From: Segetibacter sp. 3557_3
GTDB lineage: Bacteria; Bacteroidota; Bacteroidia; Chitinophagales; Chitinophagaceae
Assembly (NCBI RefSeq): GCF_004354985.1
Contig: NZ_SMSK01000011.1
Coordinates: 1-64,000, forward strand
Reading direction: 5' to 3'
Length of the DNA: 64,000 nucleotides
In this document: piece by piece, positions 45,220-56,455 of the stretch
Numbering within the stretch: position 1 is the first letter of the stretch
Layout of the letters: each line of letters starts with the position of its first letter
Made by a program: the position numbers and the translations under genes
Notes under the pieces: model-generated
The model's input: the letters and a program-made list of their open reading frames with translations, nothing else
Told to the model about the DNA's origin: nothing
Databases searched by the model: none

Positions 45220-48200
45220 CAGACCTTTCTATTTATTGAACCGCCTATCATATAAAGTTAATCTTATGGCATCACTCCAGAGATCTTTTCAGTACCAGGG
45301 CAGTATTGATTGGCTGCCGTTTAATGAGATCATTCTTGAAGTGCATTTTCCCCAGTATGCGCATACTATTGTCCGGGAAGTTTTGACCCACGTGAATGAG
45401 GTAGTGAAAAGAGAACCGGCAGGCATCAAGCAGCTATCTGCTGTTCAGTTGCTAGGGCAAAGTGAGTATCATGTACCAGTACCTTTCTCTTTACTCCATG
45501 ACGAGTCACCTGATCTGTTATATCCATTTTTGATCTATCATAAAGTTGAAAGATTACGGGCACAGAACCTGACAAATTTTATCTCAACAGTAAAGTATTT
45601 ATATAAGGATGAGTATAACAATGAGCTTGGTCAGCAGCAATTCGATGTCATTTATGGTTTGAAAGCCACTGGATGGCTGAACATGAAAAGCATTCGGGAT
45701 AATCTGAGCCAGGTTACACAACAGCTCATGTCGTTGAATAACGTAAACTTGCAGGAAGTTCAAAGAGCATTAGAAAGTGAAAAGAACAAGCTTTTTCTTA
45801 TCAATAAATCTGCTTATGATCAGCTGCTAGAGCAGATTAGACGCCTTGCTGAGGGAGACAATAATGATTTGTATTTGCTCCATATCATTGAAGGAACAGT
45901 AAATTTGAGTGCCAGGCAACCAAGACTTACCAAGATGGACTCCTATCTGCAGCGATGGGTTTATAGTATATTATCAGAAAGTGGAATTGCAAATGAAAAG
46001 CAGAAAGAGGTTCTTGAATTAATCAAGGATAACTTTAATTCACTGTTTGATTTTCCTATATCAGTGCCTGAAATTAAGACTATAGAGATTGAAGGCACAT
46101 TTGTAGTAATCTCTGATAGTACTATTTCTGAGAATGATTTAGGATTCTATGATTTAGTAATAGAGTACACACAGAAGAATGGCCTACCTAAAATCATTCG
46201 CTATGATTGGGCTACTAATGATAGTAGCCTAACTGATAACAGCATTAACTTTTCGTTTTTAGATTCTCAACCTGTTGTTGTAAATAGTATAGCCAACCAC
46301 GTATCTGTAAAAGTTAAAGGTTTTGATGGTTCTTTACTATGGCATCGGGTGTACAATGCAACAGACCCAATATTACAGGCGCTAGAGATTGAAGTTCAGG
46401 CATATGGTCCTAATGTAATGAGTGGTATACCGGCTACCCCTACCCGCGGTAAACAAGGAAAAAGGCTACGCGGTAAGGTGATTCAGCTTGGCAATAAATA
46501 TGATCTGAATGAGCTCACTATTGTAGTGCAGGCACAGAAAGAAGTGAGTGGAAGTTGGAGAATTGTGGGGGCAGCACAAACAGATAAATCCGGCAATTTT
46601 TCATTAGACTATCCTTATGGGATATATACCGCAGCCCAGGCTTTAGTATCCTTAATGCCCAATAGTCCGGCTGATCTTGAAATTGATGCCAATAGTACAA
46701 CTAATGAAAGTATATCCAATGACTTTATCTACCTGTTATTGCAAGATGATCAGGTAGTAGAGCCAGAGCAAGAGGAAGATAGGTTCAAGGAGGAAGAGTG
46801 TGATTGCGAGAAGCCAACTAAAGCGAAACGGTTGCCTGACCAGGCTGATTTAATTGCCTCCGATGAATATACACAAGATATCGGAGGAACTTGCCTTAAC
46901 TTATCTACACCAAACCGAACTTTACGGGAATACAGTTACAATGCCATTGTCAGAATTTCTGACCCTGATGTTGCCAATTATGTGCTCAAGAAAAATGCTC
47001 AAGGAGATAACATAACCTATACTTTAGAAGGCGGACAACAGAAATTAGAACGCCGAATTGTAGACTTGGACAATCGGATCTATTGGGAAGATGCTCCGGA
47101 CGCCAAGAGTAATTTATCATTCTATCAGGCAGTCACAGTAGCTACAGGTCATATCCTGTATTACAAATCAGTTTTCAAAGCGGATGGCTATTCTTTAGGC
47201 GACTTAGTGTATTCTTTGCCGCTGGCGCCCGGACAGAAAAAACAAATTGTTGTGTTTGAGTCATCCCACTCCCTACAGGGCGCGGAAACGCAAAGCCTTA
47301 CACAAGGCGAACGGCTCTCAGCAGAGTTACTCAACGAGCGCATCATTACCGATCAGATAAGTGGTGGCATCAGTGAGGACATAAGCGGAAGGAGTTCCGC
47401 TTCAACAGCCGGAGTCTCGGCCGGATTAGGAGTAGGGGTTTCTTATGGAGGCATAGGCGGCTCTTTGGGCGTGGCCGGAGGCTACTCCAACTCAAAATCC
47501 TCAGCATCACAGAATAGTGAAAGAAATATATCGCAGTTTTTTGGCGAAAAACTCCGGCAGTCAATCATGCAGAATGCAGAAAGCTTCAGGGCCTTAAATG
47601 CTTCTGTAGTAACAACAGTTACTGAAGGGCAGAACTATGGAGTTACCAGTGAAGTAGTAGCTAATCACAATCATTGCCATTCCCTAACTATGATGTATTT
47701 TGAGGTGCTAAGGCATTACGCTATTTTTCAGGAGCTATCCCATGTAGAAGAATGTGTCTTTGTCCCTTTGCTATTAACTCACTTCACAACAGAAAATATA
47801 CATAAGTGGAAAGATGTGCTAGCGCAACACTTATTGCCAGTACATTCAAGTACCTATCTGCAACCCTTTCAACAAGTATTCAAAGGGAGAAGTCATCCGT
47901 TACTGAAAGCCTTTGATGCCAATGAACGCATAAAGACTGATTGGACAAGAGTAGATTTTCCGGCAGAAAATGAGACTTATGCCGATGGAATGATCACTCA
48001 GATCAGAGGCAGCTTTGATATGGAAGTTAATATCCAACGACCCAAGACGCGCTATGATCGGATTAAATCACTGCCCATCATAACACAAACGATAACAAGG
48101 GAAGAACTTGATGTGGAAGGCACAATTAAAAAAAATGTGACCGCTGCCTTGGCCGGACCATTTGCTCCTTTTTTAATAGGCTCGGAAACCCGAACAGTTC

Positions 48201-49953
48201 AGCAACAAGTGCAGGTAGCAGGACAGATCTTTGACCAATTCATGACCTTAGATGCTAATTATGCCTCAGTACCCCCTTCAAAATGCATTCGAGTAATTAA
48301 CTTTCACTCGCCAAGCATACCCCTACCCTTTGGATTAGGCACTTTCAATCCTGCCGGAGAAGAGTTTTTCGACGGGGGCCATATGGACAGACAATTATGG
48401 GAAGCCTATGCTAAAATATTAGACTATACAGATGCGAATGGCGTATTTGATATGCTTACATACTATTTCAGTGGAAGGTTAATTGCTGAATGGGATGAGA
48501 TATTCTTCAACGACATCTTGCCTTTAGTATTTGCAAAACTAGTGGATTCTATTTCCATTCACTGGGATCGGGTAAGAACAGAAACGATTAGCGGTGTCGA
48601 GACCTTAGTTCATTCGGGAGATGGATTTAGTCTTGACTTTTCAACCAACTTACGCTATACAGGAGGGAACAAGAAAATAACAGTAAATTTTTCATCACAG
48701 GGAGAGGTGGGTAAGAAAAGATCAGCATTACCTTTATATATTAGTGTTTCATCCTCGAACTCTGATGCAATAGCAATAAAGAACCATATAAGGCTCAATA
48801 TTGGCAGGGTAAGTATTGATTATGACACCGCAAATTTTCATGGTTCCTTATTCAGAGGATATGTTAATGATGATTTACTGGATGGAACAAATCTCTATAT
48901 CCCCCTAAATGCAAGAGACAAAACAAATCCACGAAAAGAAGATCGCTACATTGTAAGTCAACTCATAGAACACCTTAACAGCAATCTTGAACATTACAAT
49001 AAAGTACTTTGGTATAGATTGGACCCTGACAGGCGATTTATGCTATTGGATGGCTTTCATATTCAACTCTACAACTCGTTTGGCCTTCCAGCAGGGTATA
49101 AAAGTTTAGCTTCTGTTGTAAAAAATGAGTTAATCACAATAACAGGCAACTCAATGGTTTTCCCTGTTGCCGGCGGGTATAAAGTAAGCAGAAGCTACAT
49201 AATAGAAGAATCTGATGAAGGCTTGCAGGAAATATCTTTGATGGATTACTATAAGCCACCCACTCCAACTCCACCTTATAGAATAAGTGTACCCACAAGA
49301 GGCGTATTTATGGAAGCCATTCAAGGCTCCTGTGATGCTTGTGAGATGGTAAAGGAGAACTCTTCACAGGATTGGGATAAATTCAGGACAGAAGAGCCTA
49401 CGCCTATCTCGCCCGTAGTTACTCCAACCCCTACCATCACAGAATACAAACCCCAATACAAAGATTTTGCCCCACCAATGGTCAACATCCAGAATGCACC
49501 TGAAACACCTGCCCCGGCAGCAGGATTAAGTCAATTAGCAGAACTCTTAGGCAAATCAGAAGCATTTAGAGACATAACAGGTTTGCAAGGAAATCAGCGC
49601 AATGTGATGGAGACCTATCTATCCAATCAAGCGAATGCAAAAGCCTTTGCAGAGATGGCCAAAAGCCTGGCCACACAGCAGCACAATACAACCAACTCAG
49701 AAGATTTATCCAGAAGAATGCAGGAGGCAAGGCAAAGAGATGCTATCAGTGAGGAAGATTATCAAGATCTGACACGCCAGCATTTACAACAGCAGATAGA
49801 CGGAGGAGAAAGTTTAAGAGAAAGGGCACGCACAGAAAGAGAAAGCAGTCAGCCGTCATTAATGCCTACTGCAGCTGAAGCTGCAAGTCAGGGGCAAACA
49901 GTTCATGCAGAAAGAACCACTGCAGATGGTACTAATGAATCTGTCAGCATTAG
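45163..49953 (+). repeat. 4.79-kb direct repeat, copy 1
   Basis: Identical, as far as I could compare, to 51665-56455 at a constant offset of 6502 bp. It covers the 57-bp 3' remnant, the 46-bp spacer and the N-terminal 1563-1564 codons of the giant gene. It ends abruptly at codons for SG (AGCGGG versus AGTGGC). Confidence 0.92.
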
Positions 49954-51721
49954 CGGGAGACAACAAAGTGACTTTAGTATTAACATTGAACATCAAGTTA
50001 CTCCATTACGACAACCAGACGATATGTCTTGTTGGGCAACTGCAGCTACTATAATGGTAAATTGGAAGAACGGTAGTAGCTTACAAATAGAGGAAGTACT
50101 CAGAAATGCTGGGACTAATTTAACTCCTTCAAATGAAGATTACTATGTTCAAATGTTTACGTCTGGTAGTGGATTAGCAGCAAGTGAAAAAGAGGAATTT
50201 ATAGCTGCTTTAGGAATGATTAGCCAGGCACCCGCAAGTTATCCTGTAGAACTATATGTAGGATGGCTACGCAGTTACGGCCCTCTTTGGATTACCACTG
50301 ATGATGACCTAGGATCTGGTTTCTCACCCCATGCAAGAATATTATTCAAAATACAAAGCGATGATTTAGGCAATCTAAATGAAACATGGTTTCATTTTAT
50401 AGATCCTACTGTAGATGAACCAATTAGAGAAACGTTTATTCAATTTATGCAGCGATTCGAACAAATGGCTAGAGATATCGATCCTGAAGCATCTCTATTC
50501 ATACAAGTAGTTCATTTTCGACAAAGACTTGCAGTTGGCGAAGGAGGTGATGGAGATGAAGCCGGGCATCGTGAATTGTATAGGAATACTAGCATTGGTG
50601 ATGAACTGAGACCTGGAGATACTGTTCAAGGCCATCCTGTAGATATTGCTAGCCAAAGAGTCAGATTGGGCGGTAGAAGCTATCAACTTAGGAGAAGAAC
50701 ACAATGGGGTATCATTTATGGCGGTCGCAATCCAGATAACTATAGACAAGTATTAGAAGAGGAAGCAACGCGATACCGAGCAACTGGCGAAACAACCGGT
50801 GAATTCAAAGCGTTGGCTACTTTAGGCTTTGAAGCTGTAATAGCCCATGAAGGTAACGTTACAGCAATTAACACTTGGGATAATCAAGACTTTACATGGG
50901 GTGCTGGTTTTGCACCTCACCGCTTGAATAACATGCTGCAATTTTTAGCTGATAACCCAGAAAGTATTGCTGATATTTTAACCAGGATACCATGGCTAAG
51001 AGGCAATCGGTTTAATCATGATTTATTCCTTAGAGGCCGTGAACATTTAGACATTGAGAGTTTTCATCTGTTAACCCAAAACATTGAAAGGAATAATGAA
51101 TTTATCTCACAACTTTTAAGAGCACAAGCACGGTATTTTGCTGAAAACGAAGTATTAAACAGAGCCAACACAGCTGCAAGGCAAGTTATGGCAGCCGAAA
51201 TCGCAAGAAATACGGTTGCTGCGGTGATCGGAATTGCTGGTTACTTGAATCACGGACGGCCTGCCTATGCTCAGATTCCCGTTGAAATGTTAAATGTGGC
51301 AATTGCAAGGGGTGAGTCCAACTATTCAAAACAAGTTGCTCTCCTATTTAAAATTTATTTGCAGAGAGTAAATCAATCAGCAGTTCGAATGGAGCCTGAA
51401 GTTCGATTAGAACTTATATGGGACACTTTATCTGCAAGAATACCAAATAAAATAAAAGCATTTAATGAAGTAATGAAGAATAGTGGTTTTCCTGATTTTG
51501 AATTTGACTTTAGTGCGTGTAATGAAGTCCTTCCATGTATCAAACCGGATTATAATATGGAAGAATTAAATAGAAGATCAGCTATGTTGATGTATCAGCA
51601 AACAAGTGATGAGCCTGCAAGTCCTATTTTATCAATTAATTATGACACGCCCAATCCAAGTATCAGAAGGTACAGGGGGTATTATAACCTAGGAGATCCA
51701 GTAAGTGTACCTGAGGAATAG
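45266..51721 (+). CDS. Giant effector-like protein, chassis plus papain-like protease and lysozyme-like C-terminus
   Basis: 2151 residues from the ATG at 45266 (MASLQRSFQYQGSIDW); a GTG at 45203 is possible but overlaps the upstream remnant. No signal peptide. The shared chassis (1-1564) has a helical N-terminus, a carboxypeptidase-regulatory-like beta domain (about 392-475), a Gly/Ser-rich segment (about 699-748), an NHNHCHSLTMMYFEVLRHY motif (about 801-819), a Pro-rich hinge (about 1378-1420) and a Gln-rich helix region. The unique tip has a papain-like site: MSCWATA with Cys1589, FSPHARI with His1689 and FIDPT with Asp1713. A second module around 1845-1990 has AHEGNVTAINTWDNQDFTWG with Glu1862, reminiscent of lysozyme-like glycosidases (tentative). 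It looks like a polymorphic effector whose delivery route is not shown in this window. Confidence 0.75.
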   Translation: MASLQRSFQYQGSIDWLPFNEIILEVHFPQYAHTIVREVLTHVNEVVKREPAGIKQLSAVQLLGQSEYHVPVPFSLLHDESPDLLYPFLIYHKVERLRAQNLTNFISTVKYLYKDEYNNELGQQQFDVIYGLKATGWLNMKSIRDNLSQVTQQLMSLNNVNLQEVQRALESEKNKLFLINKSAYDQLLEQIRRLAEGDNNDLYLLHIIEGTVNLSARQPRLTKMDSYLQRWVYSILSESGIANEKQKEVLELIKDNFNSLFDFPISVPEIKTIEIEGTFVVISDSTISENDLGFYDLVIEYTQKNGLPKIIRYDWATNDSSLTDNSINFSFLDSQPVVVNSIANHVSVKVKGFDGSLLWHRVYNATDPILQALEIEVQAYGPNVMSGIPATPTRGKQGKRLRGKVIQLGNKYDLNELTIVVQAQKEVSGSWRIVGAAQTDKSGNFSLDYPYGIYTAAQALVSLMPNSPADLEIDANSTTNESISNDFIYLLLQDDQVVEPEQEEDRFKEEECDCEKPTKAKRLPDQADLIASDEYTQDIGGTCLNLSTPNRTLREYSYNAIVRISDPDVANYVLKKNAQGDNITYTLEGGQQKLERRIVDLDNRIYWEDAPDAKSNLSFYQAVTVATGHILYYKSVFKADGYSLGDLVYSLPLAPGQKKQIVVFESSHSLQGAETQSLTQGERLSAELLNERIITDQISGGISEDISGRSSASTAGVSAGLGVGVSYGGIGGSLGVAGGYSNSKSSASQNSERNISQFFGEKLRQSIMQNAESFRALNASVVTTVTEGQNYGVTSEVVANHNHCHSLTMMYFEVLRHYAIFQELSHVEECVFVPLLLTHFTTENIHKWKDVLAQHLLPVHSSTYLQPFQQVFKGRSHPLLKAFDANERIKTDWTRVDFPAENETYADGMITQIRGSFDMEVNIQRPKTRYDRIKSLPIITQTITREELDVEGTIKKNVTAALAGPFAPFLIGSETRTVQQQVQVAGQIFDQFMTLDANYASVPPSKCIRVINFHSPSIPLPFGLGTFNPAGEEFFDGGHMDRQLWEAYAKILDYTDANGVFDMLTYYFSGRLIAEWDEIFFNDILPLVFAKLVDSISIHWDRVRTETISGVETLVHSGDGFSLDFSTNLRYTGGNKKITVNFSSQGEVGKKRSALPLYISVSSSNSDAIAIKNHIRLNIGRVSIDYDTANFHGSLFRGYVNDDLLDGTNLYIPLNARDKTNPRKEDRYIVSQLIEHLNSNLEHYNKVLWYRLDPDRRFMLLDGFHIQLYNSFGLPAGYKSLASVVKNELITITGNSMVFPVAGGYKVSRSYIIEESDEGLQEISLMDYYKPPTPTPPYRISVPTRGVFMEAIQGSCDACEMVKENSSQDWDKFRTEEPTPISPVVTPTPTITEYKPQYKDFAPPMVNIQNAPETPAPAAGLSQLAELLGKSEAFRDITGLQGNQRNVMETYLSNQANAKAFAEMAKSLATQQHNTTNSEDLSRRMQEARQRDAISEEDYQDLTRQHLQQQIDGGESLRERARTERESSQPSLMPTAAEAASQGQTVHAERTTADGTNESVSISGRQQSDFSINIEHQVTPLRQPDDMSCWATAATIMVNWKNGSSLQIEEVLRNAGTNLTPSNEDYYVQMFTSGSGLAASEKEEFIAALGMISQAPASYPVELYVGWLRSYGPLWITTDDDLGSGFSPHARILFKIQSDDLGNLNETWFHFIDPTVDEPIRETFIQFMQRFEQMARDIDPEASLFIQVVHFRQRLAVGEGGDGDEAGHRELYRNTSIGDELRPGDTVQGHPVDIASQRVRLGGRSYQLRRRTQWGIIYGGRNPDNYRQVLEEEATRYRATGETTGEFKALATLGFEAVIAHEGNVTAINTWDNQDFTWGAGFAPHRLNNMLQFLADNPESIADILTRIPWLRGNRFNHDLFLRGREHLDIESFHLLTQNIERNNEFISQLLRAQARYFAENEVLNRANTAARQVMAAEIARNTVAAVIGIAGYLNHGRPAYAQIPVEMLNVAIARGESNYSKQVALLFKIYLQRVNQSAVRMEPEVRLELIWDTLSARIPNKIKAFNEVMKNSGFPDFEFDFSACNEVLPCIKPDYNMEELNRRSAMLMYQQTSDEPASPILSINYDTPNPSIRRYRGYYNLGDPVSVPEE

Positions 51722-54700
51722 CAGACCTTTCTATTTATTGAACCGCCTATCATATAAAGTTAATCTTATGGCATCACTCCAGAGATCTTTTCAGTACCAG
51801 GGCAGTATTGATTGGCTGCCGTTTAATGAGATCATTCTTGAAGTGCATTTTCCCCAGTATGCGCATACTATTGTCCGGGAAGTTTTGACCCACGTGAATG
51901 AGGTAGTGAAAAGAGAACCGGCAGGCATCAAGCAGCTATCTGCTGTTCAGTTGCTAGGGCAAAGTGAGTATCATGTACCAGTACCTTTCTCTTTACTCCA
52001 TGACGAGTCACCTGATCTGTTATATCCATTTTTGATCTATCATAAAGTTGAAAGATTACGGGCACAGAACCTGACAAATTTTATCTCAACAGTAAAGTAT
52101 TTATATAAGGATGAGTATAACAATGAGCTTGGTCAGCAGCAATTCGATGTCATTTATGGTTTGAAAGCCACTGGATGGCTGAACATGAAAAGCATTCGGG
52201 ATAATCTGAGCCAGGTTACACAACAGCTCATGTCGTTGAATAACGTAAACTTGCAGGAAGTTCAAAGAGCATTAGAAAGTGAAAAGAACAAGCTTTTTCT
52301 TATCAATAAATCTGCTTATGATCAGCTGCTAGAGCAGATTAGACGCCTTGCTGAGGGAGACAATAATGATTTGTATTTGCTCCATATCATTGAAGGAACA
52401 GTAAATTTGAGTGCCAGGCAACCAAGACTTACCAAGATGGACTCCTATCTGCAGCGATGGGTTTATAGTATATTATCAGAAAGTGGAATTGCAAATGAAA
52501 AGCAGAAAGAGGTTCTTGAATTAATCAAGGATAACTTTAATTCACTGTTTGATTTTCCTATATCAGTGCCTGAAATTAAGACTATAGAGATTGAAGGCAC
52601 ATTTGTAGTAATCTCTGATAGTACTATTTCTGAGAATGATTTAGGATTCTATGATTTAGTAATAGAGTACACACAGAAGAATGGCCTACCTAAAATCATT
52701 CGCTATGATTGGGCTACTAATGATAGTAGCCTAACTGATAACAGCATTAACTTTTCGTTTTTAGATTCTCAACCTGTTGTTGTAAATAGTATAGCCAACC
52801 ACGTATCTGTAAAAGTTAAAGGTTTTGATGGTTCTTTACTATGGCATCGGGTGTACAATGCAACAGACCCAATATTACAGGCGCTAGAGATTGAAGTTCA
52901 GGCATATGGTCCTAATGTAATGAGTGGTATACCGGCTACCCCTACCCGCGGTAAACAAGGAAAAAGGCTACGCGGTAAGGTGATTCAGCTTGGCAATAAA
53001 TATGATCTGAATGAGCTCACTATTGTAGTGCAGGCACAGAAAGAAGTGAGTGGAAGTTGGAGAATTGTGGGGGCAGCACAAACAGATAAATCCGGCAATT
53101 TTTCATTAGACTATCCTTATGGGATATATACCGCAGCCCAGGCTTTAGTATCCTTAATGCCCAATAGTCCGGCTGATCTTGAAATTGATGCCAATAGTAC
53201 AACTAATGAAAGTATATCCAATGACTTTATCTACCTGTTATTGCAAGATGATCAGGTAGTAGAGCCAGAGCAAGAGGAAGATAGGTTCAAGGAGGAAGAG
53301 TGTGATTGCGAGAAGCCAACTAAAGCGAAACGGTTGCCTGACCAGGCTGATTTAATTGCCTCCGATGAATATACACAAGATATCGGAGGAACTTGCCTTA
53401 ACTTATCTACACCAAACCGAACTTTACGGGAATACAGTTACAATGCCATTGTCAGAATTTCTGACCCTGATGTTGCCAATTATGTGCTCAAGAAAAATGC
53501 TCAAGGAGATAACATAACCTATACTTTAGAAGGCGGACAACAGAAATTAGAACGCCGAATTGTAGACTTGGACAATCGGATCTATTGGGAAGATGCTCCG
53601 GACGCCAAGAGTAATTTATCATTCTATCAGGCAGTCACAGTAGCTACAGGTCATATCCTGTATTACAAATCAGTTTTCAAAGCGGATGGCTATTCTTTAG
53701 GCGACTTAGTGTATTCTTTGCCGCTGGCGCCCGGACAGAAAAAACAAATTGTTGTGTTTGAGTCATCCCACTCCCTACAGGGCGCGGAAACGCAAAGCCT
53801 TACACAAGGCGAACGGCTCTCAGCAGAGTTACTCAACGAGCGCATCATTACCGATCAGATAAGTGGTGGCATCAGTGAGGACATAAGCGGAAGGAGTTCC
53901 GCTTCAACAGCCGGAGTCTCGGCCGGATTAGGAGTAGGGGTTTCTTATGGAGGCATAGGCGGCTCTTTGGGCGTGGCCGGAGGCTACTCCAACTCAAAAT
54001 CCTCAGCATCACAGAATAGTGAAAGAAATATATCGCAGTTTTTTGGCGAAAAACTCCGGCAGTCAATCATGCAGAATGCAGAAAGCTTCAGGGCCTTAAA
54101 TGCTTCTGTAGTAACAACAGTTACTGAAGGGCAGAACTATGGAGTTACCAGTGAAGTAGTAGCTAATCACAATCATTGCCATTCCCTAACTATGATGTAT
54201 TTTGAGGTGCTAAGGCATTACGCTATTTTTCAGGAGCTATCCCATGTAGAAGAATGTGTCTTTGTCCCTTTGCTATTAACTCACTTCACAACAGAAAATA
54301 TACATAAGTGGAAAGATGTGCTAGCGCAACACTTATTGCCAGTACATTCAAGTACCTATCTGCAACCCTTTCAACAAGTATTCAAAGGGAGAAGTCATCC
54401 GTTACTGAAAGCCTTTGATGCCAATGAACGCATAAAGACTGATTGGACAAGAGTAGATTTTCCGGCAGAAAATGAGACTTATGCCGATGGAATGATCACT
54501 CAGATCAGAGGCAGCTTTGATATGGAAGTTAATATCCAACGACCCAAGACGCGCTATGATCGGATTAAATCACTGCCCATCATAACACAAACGATAACAA
54601 GGGAAGAACTTGATGTGGAAGGCACAATTAAAAAAAATGTGACCGCTGCCTTGGCCGGACCATTTGCTCCTTTTTTAATAGGCTCGGAAACCCGAACAGT

Positions 54701-56455
54701 TCAGCAACAAGTGCAGGTAGCAGGACAGATCTTTGACCAATTCATGACCTTAGATGCTAATTATGCCTCAGTACCCCCTTCAAAATGCATTCGAGTAATT
54801 AACTTTCACTCGCCAAGCATACCCCTACCCTTTGGATTAGGCACTTTCAATCCTGCCGGAGAAGAGTTTTTCGACGGGGGCCATATGGACAGACAATTAT
54901 GGGAAGCCTATGCTAAAATATTAGACTATACAGATGCGAATGGCGTATTTGATATGCTTACATACTATTTCAGTGGAAGGTTAATTGCTGAATGGGATGA
55001 GATATTCTTCAACGACATCTTGCCTTTAGTATTTGCAAAACTAGTGGATTCTATTTCCATTCACTGGGATCGGGTAAGAACAGAAACGATTAGCGGTGTC
55101 GAGACCTTAGTTCATTCGGGAGATGGATTTAGTCTTGACTTTTCAACCAACTTACGCTATACAGGAGGGAACAAGAAAATAACAGTAAATTTTTCATCAC
55201 AGGGAGAGGTGGGTAAGAAAAGATCAGCATTACCTTTATATATTAGTGTTTCATCCTCGAACTCTGATGCAATAGCAATAAAGAACCATATAAGGCTCAA
55301 TATTGGCAGGGTAAGTATTGATTATGACACCGCAAATTTTCATGGTTCCTTATTCAGAGGATATGTTAATGATGATTTACTGGATGGAACAAATCTCTAT
55401 ATCCCCCTAAATGCAAGAGACAAAACAAATCCACGAAAAGAAGATCGCTACATTGTAAGTCAACTCATAGAACACCTTAACAGCAATCTTGAACATTACA
55501 ATAAAGTACTTTGGTATAGATTGGACCCTGACAGGCGATTTATGCTATTGGATGGCTTTCATATTCAACTCTACAACTCGTTTGGCCTTCCAGCAGGGTA
55601 TAAAAGTTTAGCTTCTGTTGTAAAAAATGAGTTAATCACAATAACAGGCAACTCAATGGTTTTCCCTGTTGCCGGCGGGTATAAAGTAAGCAGAAGCTAC
55701 ATAATAGAAGAATCTGATGAAGGCTTGCAGGAAATATCTTTGATGGATTACTATAAGCCACCCACTCCAACTCCACCTTATAGAATAAGTGTACCCACAA
55801 GAGGCGTATTTATGGAAGCCATTCAAGGCTCCTGTGATGCTTGTGAGATGGTAAAGGAGAACTCTTCACAGGATTGGGATAAATTCAGGACAGAAGAGCC
55901 TACGCCTATCTCGCCCGTAGTTACTCCAACCCCTACCATCACAGAATACAAACCCCAATACAAAGATTTTGCCCCACCAATGGTCAACATCCAGAATGCA
56001 CCTGAAACACCTGCCCCGGCAGCAGGATTAAGTCAATTAGCAGAACTCTTAGGCAAATCAGAAGCATTTAGAGACATAACAGGTTTGCAAGGAAATCAGC
56101 GCAATGTGATGGAGACCTATCTATCCAATCAAGCGAATGCAAAAGCCTTTGCAGAGATGGCCAAAAGCCTGGCCACACAGCAGCACAATACAACCAACTC
56201 AGAAGATTTATCCAGAAGAATGCAGGAGGCAAGGCAAAGAGATGCTATCAGTGAGGAAGATTATCAAGATCTGACACGCCAGCATTTACAACAGCAGATA
56301 GACGGAGGAGAAAGTTTAAGAGAAAGGGCACGCACAGAAAGAGAAAGCAGTCAGCCGTCATTAATGCCTACTGCAGCTGAAGCTGCAAGTCAGGGGCAAA
56401 CAGTTCATGCAGAAAGAACCACTGCAGATGGTACTAATGAATCTGTCAGCATTAG
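51665..56455 (+). repeat. 4.79-kb direct repeat, copy 2
   Basis: Second copy of 45163-49953, beginning inside the last 57 bp of the first giant gene. The unique tip sequence of the first gene (49954-51664) lies between the copies. Confidence 0.92.

Noticed and set aside
45203-45265. GTG start adding 21 residues to both giant proteins
   Set aside because: It overlaps the end of the upstream gene or remnant in another frame, and the ATG at 45266/51768 follows naturally. It cannot be excluded entirely.
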